A DNA stretch of 64,000 nucleotides. Origin: Megaustenia siamemsis (taxonomy: Eukaryota; Mollusca; Gastropoda; Stylommatophora; Ariophantidae). Where the stretch lies: contig JAVIAB010000124.1 in NCBI GenBank assembly GCA_032433765.1, positions 76,564,119-76,628,118 of the forward strand, read 5' to 3'. Below are positions 54,701-64,000 of the stretch, in pieces. Made by a program: the position numbers and the translations under genes. The notes beneath the pieces were generated by a model. That model ran no database searches. It saw only the letters and a list, made by a program, of their open reading frames with translations, and was not told where the DNA came from. The first letter of the stretch is position 1, and the number at the start of each line of letters is the position of its first letter.

Positions 54701-57700
54701 CACACTAGGCCTTCATGTGGACACCAGGAGGCAAAAGAATACAAGGAAGACCAATACAAGAACAATTAATAGAGGGGGGTCATCGATGGGCTTAAGAGCA
54801 AACCAAGACTTAGCATTGAATCATCAGACACAGAGAATTATGATTTCTACCCTAATGCCATCTTCAGCCCTGAAACTAACTACCAGTATCAACAATTTGT
54901 TTTTTTAAAGAAAACAGCTACAATTTTTAAGCTTCAGTTATGCAGATAAGAAAAGATTAAACAAACAAGCATTTTGGCTCACTCAAAGGGGTCTTTGATA
55001 GAATAAATACAAAGAAAATATCCAAATGTTAAATTTCATAGAATCACAAGTAGAAAAAAATATTGTTAGCAGGATGAAACTTGAATATCTTGAGGGTAAA
55101 TATGGTCAGGAAGGTTTAAGTGAATACAGCAGGAAAAGTGTCATGTAGATGCTTCTGGAAGGAATCACATTGGTGAAAGGGTAGATATTTGGGTAATCAT
55201 TGTTGAGAACAATGTTGTGAAAAATAAAAGACTCAGCCTTAATAGCAAAAAGACAGAGGTAATGGTAACAACAAAGAAAAAGACATCACCTCAGTGCAAA
55301 ATAAAGACAAGTGGAACAATATTAAAACAGGTAAATGAATTTAAATATTTGGGAACTTTGTTAACCTCAGACGGAAGATGTACAAAAGAGGTGAGATGCA
55401 GAATGGCTCAGGCAAAAGCAGCTTTCCAAAATATGACGAAAATACTATGCAATCCGTTTTTGACAATAGAAACAAGAAAAGAGTTCTTAAATGTTATGTA
55501 GAGCCAGTCTTAACATATGGATGCGAATCATGGACAATAGGACAACAGAAACGAAAATCACTGGAGTCTGTAGAAATGTGGTTTTACAGAAGAATGTTGA
55601 GAGTACCATGGACAGCTAAGACGAGTAATGAAAAGGTTCTGAGAGAGGTCAAAGCAAAAAGAGAGCAAATTTCCAATATTAGAAGAAACAATCATCATTT
55701 TTTTGGCCATGTAATGAGAAGAGAACAACTTGAATATATTGTGACAACTGGAAAAATTGAGGGACGAAGAGATAGAGGGAAGCAAAGAGAAAAAATAACA
55801 GACAGCTTGAGAGAATGGCTTGGCAGAAGTCAACAACAGAAATGATAAATAGCTGCCGAGATCGAAGGTTGTGGAGAGACATGATCACCTACGCCAGTAG
55901 GCCCGGTACTTGATGATGAGGAAAAATTAAAAAATAAAAAAAGGTATGTAAGAAGCTTTACGTGACAAGTGACGACACAGACTAAACAACGTTTCGGCTC
56001 AATAGGCCTTCATCAGGAACAAACAATAAAAACACACACACACAAATTAATAACGAAACAACCAAAACAAAAACAATCGAAATGTGTTAAAGAAACAACA
56101 ACAAAAGTAAAACTATCCTGTCAAATCCAAAATAAAATCGTAACCAAGTGCGGCTGTCGTGAACGTCGAAAATCGTGCGAAAAGTGCGTAAATGTAAACA
56201 GAACCAGAGGAGTAAACACAAGGGTCAGTGTGCAAACACAAAGAGAAAGAATCGAATAGTAGTCTGACAGGTGTAAAAAGACGCTAAGAGTGAGATGTCT
56301 GAGAGTGGGGTACAGTAAAAATAAATGAGGGTAAGAAGCACAGAAAAAAAATTTTTTATAGAGGAGAAAACCGAAGTGTCTCATAAGGGACTAGAGGTAT
56401 AGTAGTCTGACAGGTGTAAAAAGACGCTAAGAGTGAGATGTCTGAGAGTGGGGTACAGTAAAAATAAATGAGGGTAAGAAGCACAGAAAAAAATTTTTTA
56501 TAGAGGAGAAAACCGAAGTGTCTCATAAGGGACTACTATTCGATTCTTTCTCCTTTGTGTTTGCACACTGACCCTTGTGTTTACTCCTCTGGTTCTGTTT
56601 ACATTTACGCACTTTTTCGCACGATTTTCGACGTTCACGACAGCCGCACTTGGTTACGATTTTATTTTGGATTTGACAGATAGTTTTACTTTTTGTTGTT
56701 GTTTTCTTTAACACATTTCGATTGTTTTTGTTTTGGTTGTTTCGTTATTAATTTGTGTGTGTGTGTTTTTATTGTTTGTTCCTGATGAAGGCCTATTGAG
56801 CCGAAACGTTGTTTAGTCTGTGTCGTCCACTTGTCACGTAAAGCTTCTTACATACCTTTTTTTATTTTTTAATTTTTCCTCATATTCAGCTTTACTGCAG
56901 CTTCGCATTTTTATGCCTTAACCCTTTACTTGATGATGATGATGATCAACCCGATGGATGGAAATTTATAGAGAGCAGAAATACATGTGAATTGCTTCTG
57001 TACTATTGAAACAAGTAATCTGTCCTCAAGGCACACAAACCACAAACTTCATATTAAACCATTTCATAGAAAATAAATGTCCAACAAGGAAATAACTCTA
57101 TTATCAAAACGGGCACTCTACAATACAATCTTCATCCCAACATTCCGCTGCCAATGCCAGTCCTGGACCCTAGATGCAAGAACAATAAGAAAAATAACCT
57201 CTACTGAGATGAAATATGTTAGACAAATGACAGGGAACCGCCTGAGAGATAAGATCAGAAATGAAAAACTAGGAAAAAAGCTAGGAATAACCCAGCCATA
57301 GAATATATAAAGAAACAACAGATAATATGGTTTGGTCACATGACAAGGCAGAAAAATTAAAACACAACACAATGAGCCTTCAAAAACATTGCGAGAACAC
57401 CAGACTCAAGGGCCAACCATGAAAAAGATGGATTGACACAATATTAGAAACACTAGGAAACATAACAGCAGCAGAGGCAAACTGAAGAGCAAAAGACCAC
57501 AAATTATATCTCACCTCGACGCTGAAAGGCAAATGAGGAAGGAAAGAAAAAGACAGAAAATAAATTTACCTTGTCATTTATACGAGCTGTGATAGTTCCA
57601 TGTGTCTCCCCATTTGTGTTGATCATTCTAATCTCCTCTTTAGTGAACATATCTTTCATCTGTGTTGGTGTTGCAGTTGTGGCAAAATCAATGTCTGTGG

Positions 57701-58097
57701 GTACTTTCCCAGCAAGCAAGTCTCTGACAGCACCACCAGCAATGCGCAACTCATGGCCATACTTTGAGAACAAATCAACAAGAAAATGAAGCTCCGGTGT
57801 GAAGATTGAATGAAACTCTGGTGTTTTCCAGCTTCATTTTGATCAATTTGGTTTTGAGATTATCTGAGAAGAGGACCTTGTAATGCTCAACTGTGATGTT
57901 TGTGAGAATGTTCTGAAGCAATGTCCAGCTGAAGCACTTTTTCCTTCACAATTCTGGCATTTGTACTTACAGACCTGCCTGTTGTAGGTTGGTGGTCTCT
58001 GACCACAAAGTGTTCGATGAATACTCCTACTCCAATGAAAGTTTCTCACAAAAGAGAAACTGTTGGTGATGTGTGGAATGCTAATGATATGAGCCAA
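45680..58097 (-). CDS. TRNT1: CCA-adding tRNA nucleotidyltransferase 1, partial, six exons
   Basis: TRNT1 adds the 3' CCA to nuclear and mitochondrial tRNAs. In minus order the exons are 58097-57971, 57863-57570, 51935-51807, 49164-49038, 46846-46761 and 45787-45680, with GT/AG borders. Residues 1-42 form an Arg-rich, acid-free leader typical of mitochondrial import. Motif A is [10 protein letters not shown] with [10 protein letters not shown], holding the catalytic DxD. Motif B is [24 protein letters not shown] and [16 protein letters not shown] follow, then [15 protein letters not shown] in the neck. The C-terminal exons were not found; they may lie in the gap, the arrays or be unrecognised. 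Two single-base anomalies disrupt the frame: an extra A near 57824-57827 and a missing T near 51928-51930. With those taken as errors the product aligns smoothly to the animal family. Confidence 0.93.
45788..46479. other. TRNT1 intron 5, most of it
   Basis: AT-rich. Small open frames at 46009-46239 on both strands overlap each other and show no domain. Confidence 0.4.
46480..46697 (-). mobile_element. tRNA-derived SINE
   Basis: On the minus strand the head reads GTGGCTGAGTGATAGCGTGC (A-box-like), then a B-box-like GGTTCAATCTCC about 55 nt from the start. The body runs to roughly 46480. It lies ~60 bp from TRNT1 exon 5, in the intron downstream of it in the gene. Confidence 0.7.
46761..46846 (-). 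CDS. TRNT1: TRNT1 exon 5
   Basis: It encodes [20 protein letters not shown], then KENAKGLS. The acceptor is TTGACAG and the donor GTAAGT. Confidence 0.93.
46847..47640. other. TRNT1 intron 4, unclassified part
   Basis: Mostly AT-rich intron. At 47500-47640 a patch (CCAGGACCAAGGGTTACATG) is reminiscent of another decayed SINE, but was not firmly assigned. Confidence 0.35.
47874..48322 (+). other. Unassigned open frames abutting a SINE
   Basis: Two overlapping frames (47874-48077, and 47990-48322 of 110 codons starting [20 protein letters not shown]) lie in a stretch more GC-rich than its surroundings. The second stops at TAG exactly where the SINE at 48320 starts. No family was recognised. 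It could be a captured exon, a retro-copy or chance. Confidence 0.35.
48320..48625 (+). mobile_element. tRNA-type SINE
   Basis: The head GCCGGTAAGGTAACAGCCTC has an A-box-like and GGTCATGGGTTTGCATC a B-box-like pattern. The 3' region AGGTGTCAGGTCTAAAGGCA matches in diverged form the block at 53581 (GGATGTGTTGGGCCGAAAGG), and by extension the composite-retroposon tail. Confidence 0.7.
48745..49012. repeat. ~60-bp minisatellite, ~4.5 units
   Basis: The unit contains CTATAACCACTGCTAGGCAG, AGTCAGTATTAACATATAAA and ACACAACATTTCATA. It ends ~25 bp from TRNT1 exon 4. Confidence 0.93.
49038..49164 (-). CDS. TRNT1: TRNT1 exon 4
   Basis: It encodes [20 protein letters not shown], then [20 protein letters not shown] and YFR. 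The acceptor is TTTTTATCAG and the donor GTGCTG; phases join exons 3 and 5 exactly. Confidence 0.95.
49400..49620 (-). mobile_element. LINE 3' ORF fragment (another family)
   Basis: The minus frame gives [20 protein letters not shown], then LAMIEAAKR, a motif common near the end of several non-LTR reverse-transcriptase proteins. The adjoining 49620-50110 may be its continuation but could not be read. Confidence 0.6.
50440..51735 (+). mobile_element. RTE fragment (family of 13755), with internal amplification
   Basis: It begins in the RT region (TNxEQIFKS, MPVLNI, then the YADD region) and passes through a tandem amplification of that coding segment. It resumes at ~51075 and ends at GCAGAGATGGCACAGGATGA, the family 3' end. 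It lies in TRNT1 intron 3. Confidence 0.88.
50590..51070. repeat. 42-bp minisatellite made from the RT YADD motif
   Basis: About eleven units contain GATAAGCTGATGACACCATA plus TTACTGGCAGAAAGCCTAGA. The source is the RTE segment for [15 protein letters not shown], with TAT changed to TAA in the YADD codon. Units after 50880 are a diverged subtype (GACATGGGATTACTGGCAG). Confidence 0.95.
51807..51935 (-). CDS. TRNT1: TRNT1 exon 3 (motif B)
   Basis: It encodes [20 protein letters not shown], then [20 protein letters not shown] and LG. The start is one base short: GAGAATTTGAAG would read ENFEV with one more T in the run at 51928-51930, as expected from the family. Confidence 0.93.
52395..52750 (-). 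mobile_element. RTE 3' fragment, antisense
   Basis: The minus strand has the same family end (CAGAGATGGCACTCAATGAG) and the frame [40 protein letters not shown]. It is 5'-truncated and lies in TRNT1 intron 2. Confidence 0.85.
52751..53399. other. TRNT1 intron 2, unique part
   Basis: AT-rich, nothing recognised. Downstream, 53701-54574 and 54726-55218 are likewise without assignable features. Confidence 0.4.
53400..53700 (+). mobile_element. SINE remnant with conserved block
   Basis: It contains GTGCTGAAGTCGGATGTGTT then GGGCCGAAAGGCGCAAATAT, clearly related to GCTGAAATCGGATGCACTGG...GGCGCAGA in the two composite-retroposon tails. It then has TCCTTTTAAGGGCGGATGAC, also seen diverged at 4318. 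No clear tRNA head was seen. Confidence 0.55.
54575..54725. repeat. 48-bp tandem triplication
   Basis: Three copies of AATGGATAAAATAAAACTCC plus CACACTAGGCCTTCATATGG plus ACACCTAG. Confidence 0.95.
55219..55918 (+). mobile_element. RTE fragment, 3' third (family of 60518)
   Basis: The frames give [51 protein letters not shown] and [20 protein letters not shown]. It is nearly identical to 62955-63630, with longer open frames, and ends CCCGGTACTTGATGATGAG. A foldback element starts at its last bases. Confidence 0.93.
55916..56883. mobile_element. Foldback element with ~340-bp inverted arms
   Basis: The arms 55916-56258 and 56537-56883 are inverted repeats (termini ATGAGGAAAAATTAAAAAAT and its complement) differing only by a few single-base changes. 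They enclose two tandem copies of a ~140-bp core (56259-56400, 56401-56537; TCTGACAGGTGTAAAAAGAC ... TCTCATAAGGGACTA). Each arm holds CCTGATGAAGGCC...GAGCCGAAACG. No coding capacity was recognised; the open frames through it are arm artefacts. Class unknown; Penelope-like or a palindromic DNA transposon are options. Confidence 0.88.
57060..57500 (+). mobile_element. LINE fragment, reverse-transcriptase C-terminus (family C)
   Basis: The frame reads [20 protein letters not shown], then [20 protein letters not shown] and [20 protein letters not shown], continuing with a stop to [12 protein letters not shown]. It lies between the foldback element and TRNT1 exon 2, parallel to neither RTE family. 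Confidence 0.8.
57570..57863 (-). CDS. TRNT1: TRNT1 exon 2 (catalytic motif A), with frameshift
   Basis: It encodes [10 protein letters not shown], then out of frame by one base [56 protein letters not shown] and [12 protein letters not shown]. The frame break sits in an AAAA run (plus strand TTTT at 57824-57827). KMKL followed by a PEF element is also the arrangement in vertebrate TRNT1, so one A appears surplus. Confidence 0.93.
57971..58097 (-). CDS. TRNT1: TRNT1 exon 1 (mitochondrial leader)
   Basis: ATG opens [20 protein letters not shown], then [20 protein letters not shown], and the exon ends at a GTAAGT donor in phase 1. The 107-bp intron ends in TCCTCTTCTCAG, and phases match exon 2 ([13 protein letters not shown]). 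Basic, Ser-rich and lacking acids, it suits a mitochondrial presequence. Confidence 0.8.
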
Positions 58098-58689
58098 GAA
58101 AAATGCTTTCTGTTCATGAGGGATTTTTGTAAACTTGAGGTGTAGAATTGAGTGTAGGCCTGTAACGAAATCTCAGCATTCAGTATTTATTGTGAAACAA
58201 AAGATGCATAAAATATTGTGCTATTTTAACTTTTTCAACAACTGTTGGGAAACATTTGCAACTGTTCACTTCAAATTCTTATAACAAGAATCCTGAAATA
58301 AAGTCAATTTTTAAAATCTCCAAATTTGTTCTTCTTATCCTATATTTTAACAAATCTTTGATAATGCTATTACCAGCTTGCAAATTAGTTATAAGGCATT
58401 TTGTGAAATTTGTTTAAATGGTTAATAGTGTGTACTTTTCTTGTCCGTGTGTAATTTGTGTGGCCATGTGGGGTTTACGTGACTAGTAAGGCCTACTCGC
58501 ACACAGTAGTGGATGAGAGAGAGATATCGTTTGAGGAAACAAAGCATACAGTACAAGTGTAGCTGCAGTTGGAAAAATTACTGTTTTCTTGTACTGGATA
58601 GGGTCAATAGGCTTTTATCATAAAGGCTGAGTACTTGGTGCACATATAGCTCTCTCCACACTTATTTAAATCTATTAGCAAGTCATTAA
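58098..58689. other. Upstream flank of TRNT1
   Basis: This should contain the TRNT1 5' UTR and promoter (gene on minus strand). It is AT-rich. I see no distinctive element. Confidence 0.4.
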
Positions 58690-59000
58690 ATTTGTTATTG
58701 CAATGGCTTCCAGTACTGGCAAGAAATACAAGTGCACATATCATTTGAAATTAAAATGATATTGATAGAGAAGATGGACAAAAAGTTAAAATCAAAAGCT
58801 AAAATATGCAGAGAACATAATATTTCCTCAAGCACACAACATACAATCTTGAAGAACAGAAGTGGCATTATGTCAGCGTATATATGCTCTGGTTTTGGGT
58901 AGAATAGAAAGAAAATTTGTCAAAATGTTGACTGAGTTTTGCATACATGGTTCCAGCAAGTCAGGAGCAAGAATACTCCAGTAAAATGTTAAAAACATCA

Positions 59001-60149
59001 TTGGTAATTTTGTATAATTAGTGATGCTTGACTTTTGATATAAAAAGTGTTATAATTTTTCTCTATGATTAATCCTGTTTTATTGTTAACATAGGCAGAG
59101 TTGCATCCCTTTTTGTTTGGCATGCTGCATTCAATCTTGCACCCAGTGGTCTTGTAGTTAAACTTCTCATTGAGCTGAATGTAGTTGCTAAATTTAGAAA
59201 GCTCTGTAAGACTTAGTGAGTGCAATAATGGGCTGCACAGCTCTTGAAGAATGGTGCACATACTATTGTTGGGCACATTGATTAGTTTATACATAGAATC
59301 TATATATGTATAGAATCTAGTGTTGTGGATTGGTTTTTTTTCATACAAGTTTAAGTATTTTTTTTATTTGATGAAATTATGGAATAACACAATTGTATAT
59401 TGAAAGATATGACAAATAAATTTTCACTCAGAACTTTCCAGGACATATTACAAAAAATAGTGACGGATGGACAACCCTGCCCTGAGTTACCAAATCTTGT
59501 GACAACAAATACAAGCAAGAAAGTGGAATATGTTCAACATTTGTCCAGCACACTATATCTGTTAATTCCTTGGATCACTGGCTGTGAAAAATTGAACAAA
59601 CTTTTCTGCTGACCTCATGTCCTAGTCTCAAATGATGACCTCTTTCATGGTGAACTCTTATGTAAACATATTTTGACTGTTCCTTGTACCTTAAGCTCAG
59701 TAAAGCACTCATTTTTTGCTTTGAAAATAGATATAGTTACTATAGGTGTGCTCTGAGTCAAGGTTGCTTGTGACTTCTATTTAAAAAATTAACAGAAATG
59801 TTACAAGACTCAAGATTGAAAGACTCATTTTTTTAAATTTAGTGATGAAATTTAAAAAGTTTCTAAGGAAAGAAAAGAGGCTAGAATTAATATACAAATG
59901 AAAAGATGCACACAGTGTTAAGATTTGAGAATATACCAACATTAGATGTCTTAGTTTTTTTAAGATTGATGTATTTTTCCTTAATATAAACGATTTTATT
60001 TAAAATAAATAAATTTTAACAGAATATTTATAATATTTTTCAGCATTTCACATTCATTGTAAAAATATTACTACATTAAAGTGAATATGTGTTGTGGAAA
60101 GTCACTCTAGAAAAACCTTTTTTAAACTCTCACACCATGGCACACCTAG
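59001..60149. other. Unexplained segment within the pogo remnant
   Basis: It holds two domainless open frames (minus 59348-58998, 116 codons; plus 59400-59612, 70 codons). Either an inserted unknown element or decayed linker. Confidence 0.35.
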
Positions 60150-60534
60150 ATTCAGGAGATGCCACTAATTCTTACTGAAAAAGGGAAAAGAGAGAGCAGG
60201 CTGAGAGTCTAGGTCATACCAACTTCAACCTAAGTAAGGGCTGGCTGAACCAATTCAAAGTTTGACATGGAGTTGTAATGAAAGTTGTCTGCAGTGAGGC
60301 TGGGTCATTTCAAAAGAAACAACTGATAAGTTAAAGCAAAGAGAACTACAGGAAATTCTCAAGCAATCTGAACCAAAAAATATAAACAATGTGGATGATA
60401 CAGGCCTCTTTCATAAGTGTGAAAACCACACATTTGTTGAAAAAGGAGAAGAATGCAGTTGTTACAAGATTCCAAAAGACAGAAGTTCTATTTTGATCGC
60501 TTACCAATATAAATGGTTAAATACCTGTGGCTGC

Positions 60535-60582
60535 CCTGCTGTCTTGCAGGTAAGCTCGGGAGAGTAAAAGGCTAAGGGAGGG
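60535..60582 (+). ncRNA. Pseudoknot RNA motif, RTE 5' UTR copy 1
   Basis: Hairpin A is CCTGC, loop TGTCTT, GCAGG. Hairpin B is CTC, loop GGGA, GAG. Then TAA, AAGGC and TAAGGG. Loop GTCTT (60541-60545) pairs with AAGGC (60568-60572) using one G-U. It lies 17 nt from the element 5' end. Confidence 0.7.
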
Positions 60583-60601
60583 TACCCTGAAGTAAAACAA
60601 C

Positions 60602-60647
60602 CCCACTGCCTTGTGGGTGAGACTTTTTAGTCGAAGGCTAGCGGAGC
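60602..60647 (+). ncRNA. Pseudoknot RNA motif, RTE 5' UTR copy 2
   Basis: Hairpin A is CCCAC, loop TGCCTT, GTGGG. Hairpin B is GACT, loop TTTT, AGTC. Then G, AAGGC and TAGCGGAGCC. Loop GCCTT pairs fully with AAGGC (60634-60638). Two stem-A pairs and the whole of stem B differ from copy 1 while pairing is kept. Confidence 0.7.
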
Positions 60648-63600
60648 CAACAGTAAACAAACCGACGGAAGGCAACAAAAAACCACCGTCGTAATTTCTT
60701 TGTACAATCATGAATCGCCACAACAATAGAAATAACGACAACAACGTTAGGGGATTCCAATGGAAAACCCTCGTTCAGTAGGGGACATCATGTGCTACAA
60801 GTGGTACCCGATCGTCATCAAACTACTGTAAGCAAATAAAGATAAAACAAACTCTAAAGATAGGCACTTGGAATGTGAGAACACTTATGCAGAAGGGTAA
60901 ACTAGAAAACATACAAGAAATGAAAAGAATGGGTTTACAATTACTGGGACTTTGCGAAATGAGATACACCGGATCAGGGGAGATGTATTCTGACAAACAT
61001 AAAATGAATCTATTCTGGCGGTACTGAACACCAAAGAGGAGTAGGTATCATCTTGGATGCAGAACGAGCAAGAACAGTGAAAGGCTTTTACCCAATATCT
61101 GACAGAGTCCTTTTAGTGAAATTGAATGGAAAGCCAATAGCCATAAATCTTATACAAGTCTATGCACCAACAGCAGATAGTCTAGAGGAAACGATAAATA
61201 TTACGAGTTAAATGAGGCACTTCATAAATGCAAACCACATAACACCATAGTTCTAGGGGATTTTAACGCAAAAGTAGGAAAGGAAAGAGTTGAGGAAGTG
61301 TTGGTCATTATGGCTTAGGCGAGAGGAATGAAAGAGGTGAGAAACTTATTGACTGGGCAAGAACACACAACATGATGATAGGAAACACCTGGTTAAGCAA
61401 CATCCAAGATGTCTGTGGACATGGAAAAGCCAGGGGACAACACACGTAATCAAATTGATTATATAATGATAAGCAATAGATTTAGATACAGTCTGGTGTT
61501 GTGAAAACTAGACCAGGGCACATTGCAATAGTGATCATGTACCAGTTGTGGGAAAGCTTAGAGTAAAATTAAAAACAACAAAATGAGCCTCAGTTAACAT
61601 CAAGTTAAATTTAGATTTACTAAAATCAGACAAGAAGCTGCAAGACAAATATAAAATCACAATTCAGAACCGGTACAATGCAATAGAGAAGATACAAAGC
61701 ATTGATGAACAGTGGGAAATGCTAAAAGAATCAATGCAACAAACATCAAAAAGTTCATACCACCAGTGAGGACAAATTCAAGAAAGAAATGGATGACAGA
61801 CGACATTTTGCAGCTAATGGATACAAGAAGAAGAAATAAAGAAATAAAGATGAGTATAAGAGATTAAATAAAGAAATTGTAGTAAAATGCAATGAAGCAA
61901 AAGAAGCATGGCTAAAAGAGAGATGCAAAGAGATTGAAATGCAACAAAAAGGATGCTAAAGCTATATACAAACAAATTGAGGAATTAACAGGAAGAAAAC
62001 GCAATAAAAAAATGGATGTCTAAGATCAAAGGAAGGAGAACTGTTGATTGATCAAGAAAACATAAGGGAACGATGGACAGAATACATTAAAGATCTTTAT
62101 AATGATGAACGAATGGAAGTAATATTAAGGATAATGGAGAAGGACCAGAAATACTCAGAGAAAAGTGGAAGATGCCTTGCGCAATATGAAAGCAGGCAAA
62201 GCTCCTGGACCAGATAATATAACTAAAGAAGAGATTGAAGCCATGGGTGATTTTGGAATAGAAATAATAACAAAAATATTGAAATGATATCTACAACAGC
62301 GGATATATACCAGACGACATGCTCAAATCAATATTCATAGCCCTACCAAAGAAATCGGGTGCGATTGAATGCGATGATCATCGCACAATAAGCCTTATGA
62401 GTCATATGACTAAGATATTACTAAGAATCATCATGCGAAGAGTGTGAAACAAAATCAGTCCAAAATTAGCGATGAACAGTGTGGTTTTGTTAGAGATAAA
62501 GGAACAAGCAATGCCATTTATATCATAAGATCTTTAATAAGTAGAAAGCCATAGAGGTGAAAACAGATCTATACCTATGTTTCATAGATTACACCAAGGC
62601 ATTTGACAAAGTAAAGCACCAAGAATAATCAAAATTTTAGAAAGCATAAACGTAGACAGCAAAGATCTAAGAATAATAAAGAACATGTACTGGCAACAAA
62701 CAGCGGCCATAAGAACTGGAAACCAATTGGGAATGTTTCAACAAATAAAACAGGGTGTTAGACAAGGTTGTGTGCTGTCACCAGATTTGTTTAATATTTA
62801 TAGTGAGATTATTTTAAGATCCATAAGGGACATGCCTGGAATAACAATTGGAGGTCATAATATAAATAATCTAAGGTATGCTGATGATACAGTATTAATC
62901 GCTAAGAGTGAAAATGAGTTACAAGAAATGTTGGACATTTAGTGAAAGAAAGCAAAAATAAAGGACTCAGCCTTAATAGCAAAAAGACAGAGGTAATGGT
63001 AACAACAAAGAAAAAGACATCACCTCAGTGCAAAATAAAGACAAGTGGAACAATATTAAAACAGGTAAATGAATTTAAATATTTGGGAACTTTGTTACCT
63101 CAGACGGAAGATGTACAAAAGAGGTGAGATGCAGAATGGCTCAGGCAAAAAGCTTTCCAAAAAATGAGAAGATACTATGCAATCCATTTTTGACAATAGA
63201 AACAAGAAAAAGAGTTCTTAAATGTTATGTAGAGCCAGTCTTAACATATGATGAATCATGGACAATGGGACAACAGACAAGATCACTGGAGTCTGTAGAA
63301 ATGTGGTTTTACAGAAGAATGTTGAGAATACCATGGACAGCTAAGAAGAGTGGTGAAGATGTTCTGAGAGAGGTCCAAAAGAGAGCTAATTTCCAATATT
63401 AGGAAAAAACAATCATCATTTTTTGCCATGTAATGAGAAGAGAACAACTGGAATATATTGTAACAACTGGAAAAATTGAGGGATGAAGAGATAGAGGGAA
63501 GCAAAGAGAAAAAATAACAGACAGCTTAAGAGAATGGCTTGGCAGAAAGTCAACAACAGAAATGATAAATAGCTCCGAGATCGAAAGTTGTGGAGAGACA

Positions 63601-63780
63601 TGATCACCTAAGCCAGTAGGCCCGGTACTTGATGATGATGAATATAAATGGTACAAGTTGATATTGCTGCTAGCAACAGAAAAACGTGAGAAGCCACGTT
63701 ATTTAAAAAAAAAAATATAAGAACATATATGCTGACAGAGTACAAGTTTTTTTTTTTTAAATCAAGGATGACAGTGTAAA

Positions 63781-64000
63781 TATTTGGACAGGAGATGATT
63801 GTTGCAGGGAAGAGGTATTCACTTATTGTGAACAGTTACACAGCTTCATCTACATAACTTGTTTGAGGGTGCTTTCTTTGTTTACAAAGTACATTCCCAT
63901 TGTACTTTTCTATTCTATCCATGGAACCAGTTTCATGACAGGAATTCCCCATATCCACTCCACCACTTGTCACAGCTTTTTCCAAATGCAAGGGTAAGTT
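63781..64000. other. Right edge, nothing recognised
   Basis: This may continue the pogo-type remnant, but no motif is readable. Confidence 0.35.

Larger units (their letters stand above)
60518..63640 (+). mobile_element. Full-length RTE retrotransposon
   Basis: A 12-bp target duplication AATATAAATGGT (60506-60517, 63641-63652) flanks 3123 bp, the usual RTE length. A 5' UTR holds two pseudoknot motifs. Endonuclease motifs in shifting frames are IGTWNVRTLMQKGKLENI, GDFNAKVGKE, NQIDYIMIS and SDHVPVV. The RT has [48 protein letters not shown] and [12 protein letters not shown]. The 3' end is CCGGTACTTGATGATGATG. Numerous one-base frameshifts make the copy unreadable as one ORF; some may be assembly errors. 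It is inserted in a pogo-type transposase remnant. Confidence 0.94.
58690..63780 (+). pseudogene. pogo/Tigger-type transposase remnant, interrupted
   Basis: Pieces in order. At 58702-59000: ASSTGKKYKCTYHLKLK, AKICREHNISSSTQHTILKN, LHTWFQQVRSKNTP (CENP-B type helix-turn-helix). At 60195-60505: FNLSKGWLNQFKV, VCSEAGSFQ and VDDTGLFHKCENHTFVEKGE with KDRSSILIAY, covering the first DDE Asp. At 63641-63770: the continuation (LLLATEKREKPRYFK) after the RTE insertion. About 1.1 kb at 59001-60150 does not align and may be another insert. Many stops. Family assignment rests on the CENP-B/DDE_1 order. Confidence 0.75.

Noticed and set aside
60518..60660. HDV-like ribozyme at the RTE 5' end
   Set aside because: GGCTAAGGGAG resembles the J4/2-P2 part of HDV ribozymes, but I could not build the required P1/P2/P3 nesting in all copies; recorded as a pseudoknot of unknown function instead.

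Overview
The window is intron-rich, AT-rich animal DNA, most likely from a mollusc. This is inferred from vertebrate-like exon-intron structure, many RTE-type LINEs, tRNA-derived SINEs, a multi-EGF/fucolectin-like protein remnant and a peptide-type GPCR remnant. Two host genes are recognised. CCS (copper chaperone for superoxide dismutase, + strand) has six phase-compatible exons between 24 and 22367 (251 codons). TRNT1 (CCA-adding tRNA nucleotidyltransferase, - strand) has six exons between 58097 and 45680, from a mitochondrial-type leader to the neck region; its 3' exons were not found. The two genes are convergent.

Everything else is repeat DNA. Minisatellites fill roughly a quarter of the window, including a ~5.6 kb array of a 39-bp unit (34840-40478), a 1.9 kb array of a 30-bp unit (10101-12016) and a 34-bp array (25739-29716) split by a hAT transposon with a perfect 8-bp target duplication. 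Mobile elements include a near full-length RTE (13755-18749, 11-bp TSD), a full-length RTE (60518-63640, 12-bp TSD) inserted in a pogo/Tigger remnant, a Tc1/mariner-superfamily element with ~110-bp terminal inverted repeats (5851-8357), a ~970-bp foldback element (55916-56883), at least three other LINE families as fragments, and SINEs. A 100-N assembly gap lies at 43705-43804.

The most striking content is a pair of composite retroposons, 16221-18342 and 22616-25081. Each has its own target-site duplication (TATAGTGCAG; ATACATTAATCT), a 16-nt leader ending ACGCACCAA(A/G) directly before an ATG, a different intronless piece of a host-type gene (GPCR TM5-TM7 in one, multi-EGF/fucolectin-like protein in the other), a homologous ~34-bp VNTR, and a homologous ~340-nt SINE-like tail ending in (AG)n. 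The plan is reminiscent of SVA elements, but with variable protein-coding cargo. The tail carries a pseudoknot motif also present twice, with compensatory base changes, at the 5' end of the full-length RTE. I know of no description of such a family.

Single-base indels in TRNT1 homopolymers and frequent unit-length slips in the arrays suggest that some frameshifts are long-read assembly errors.
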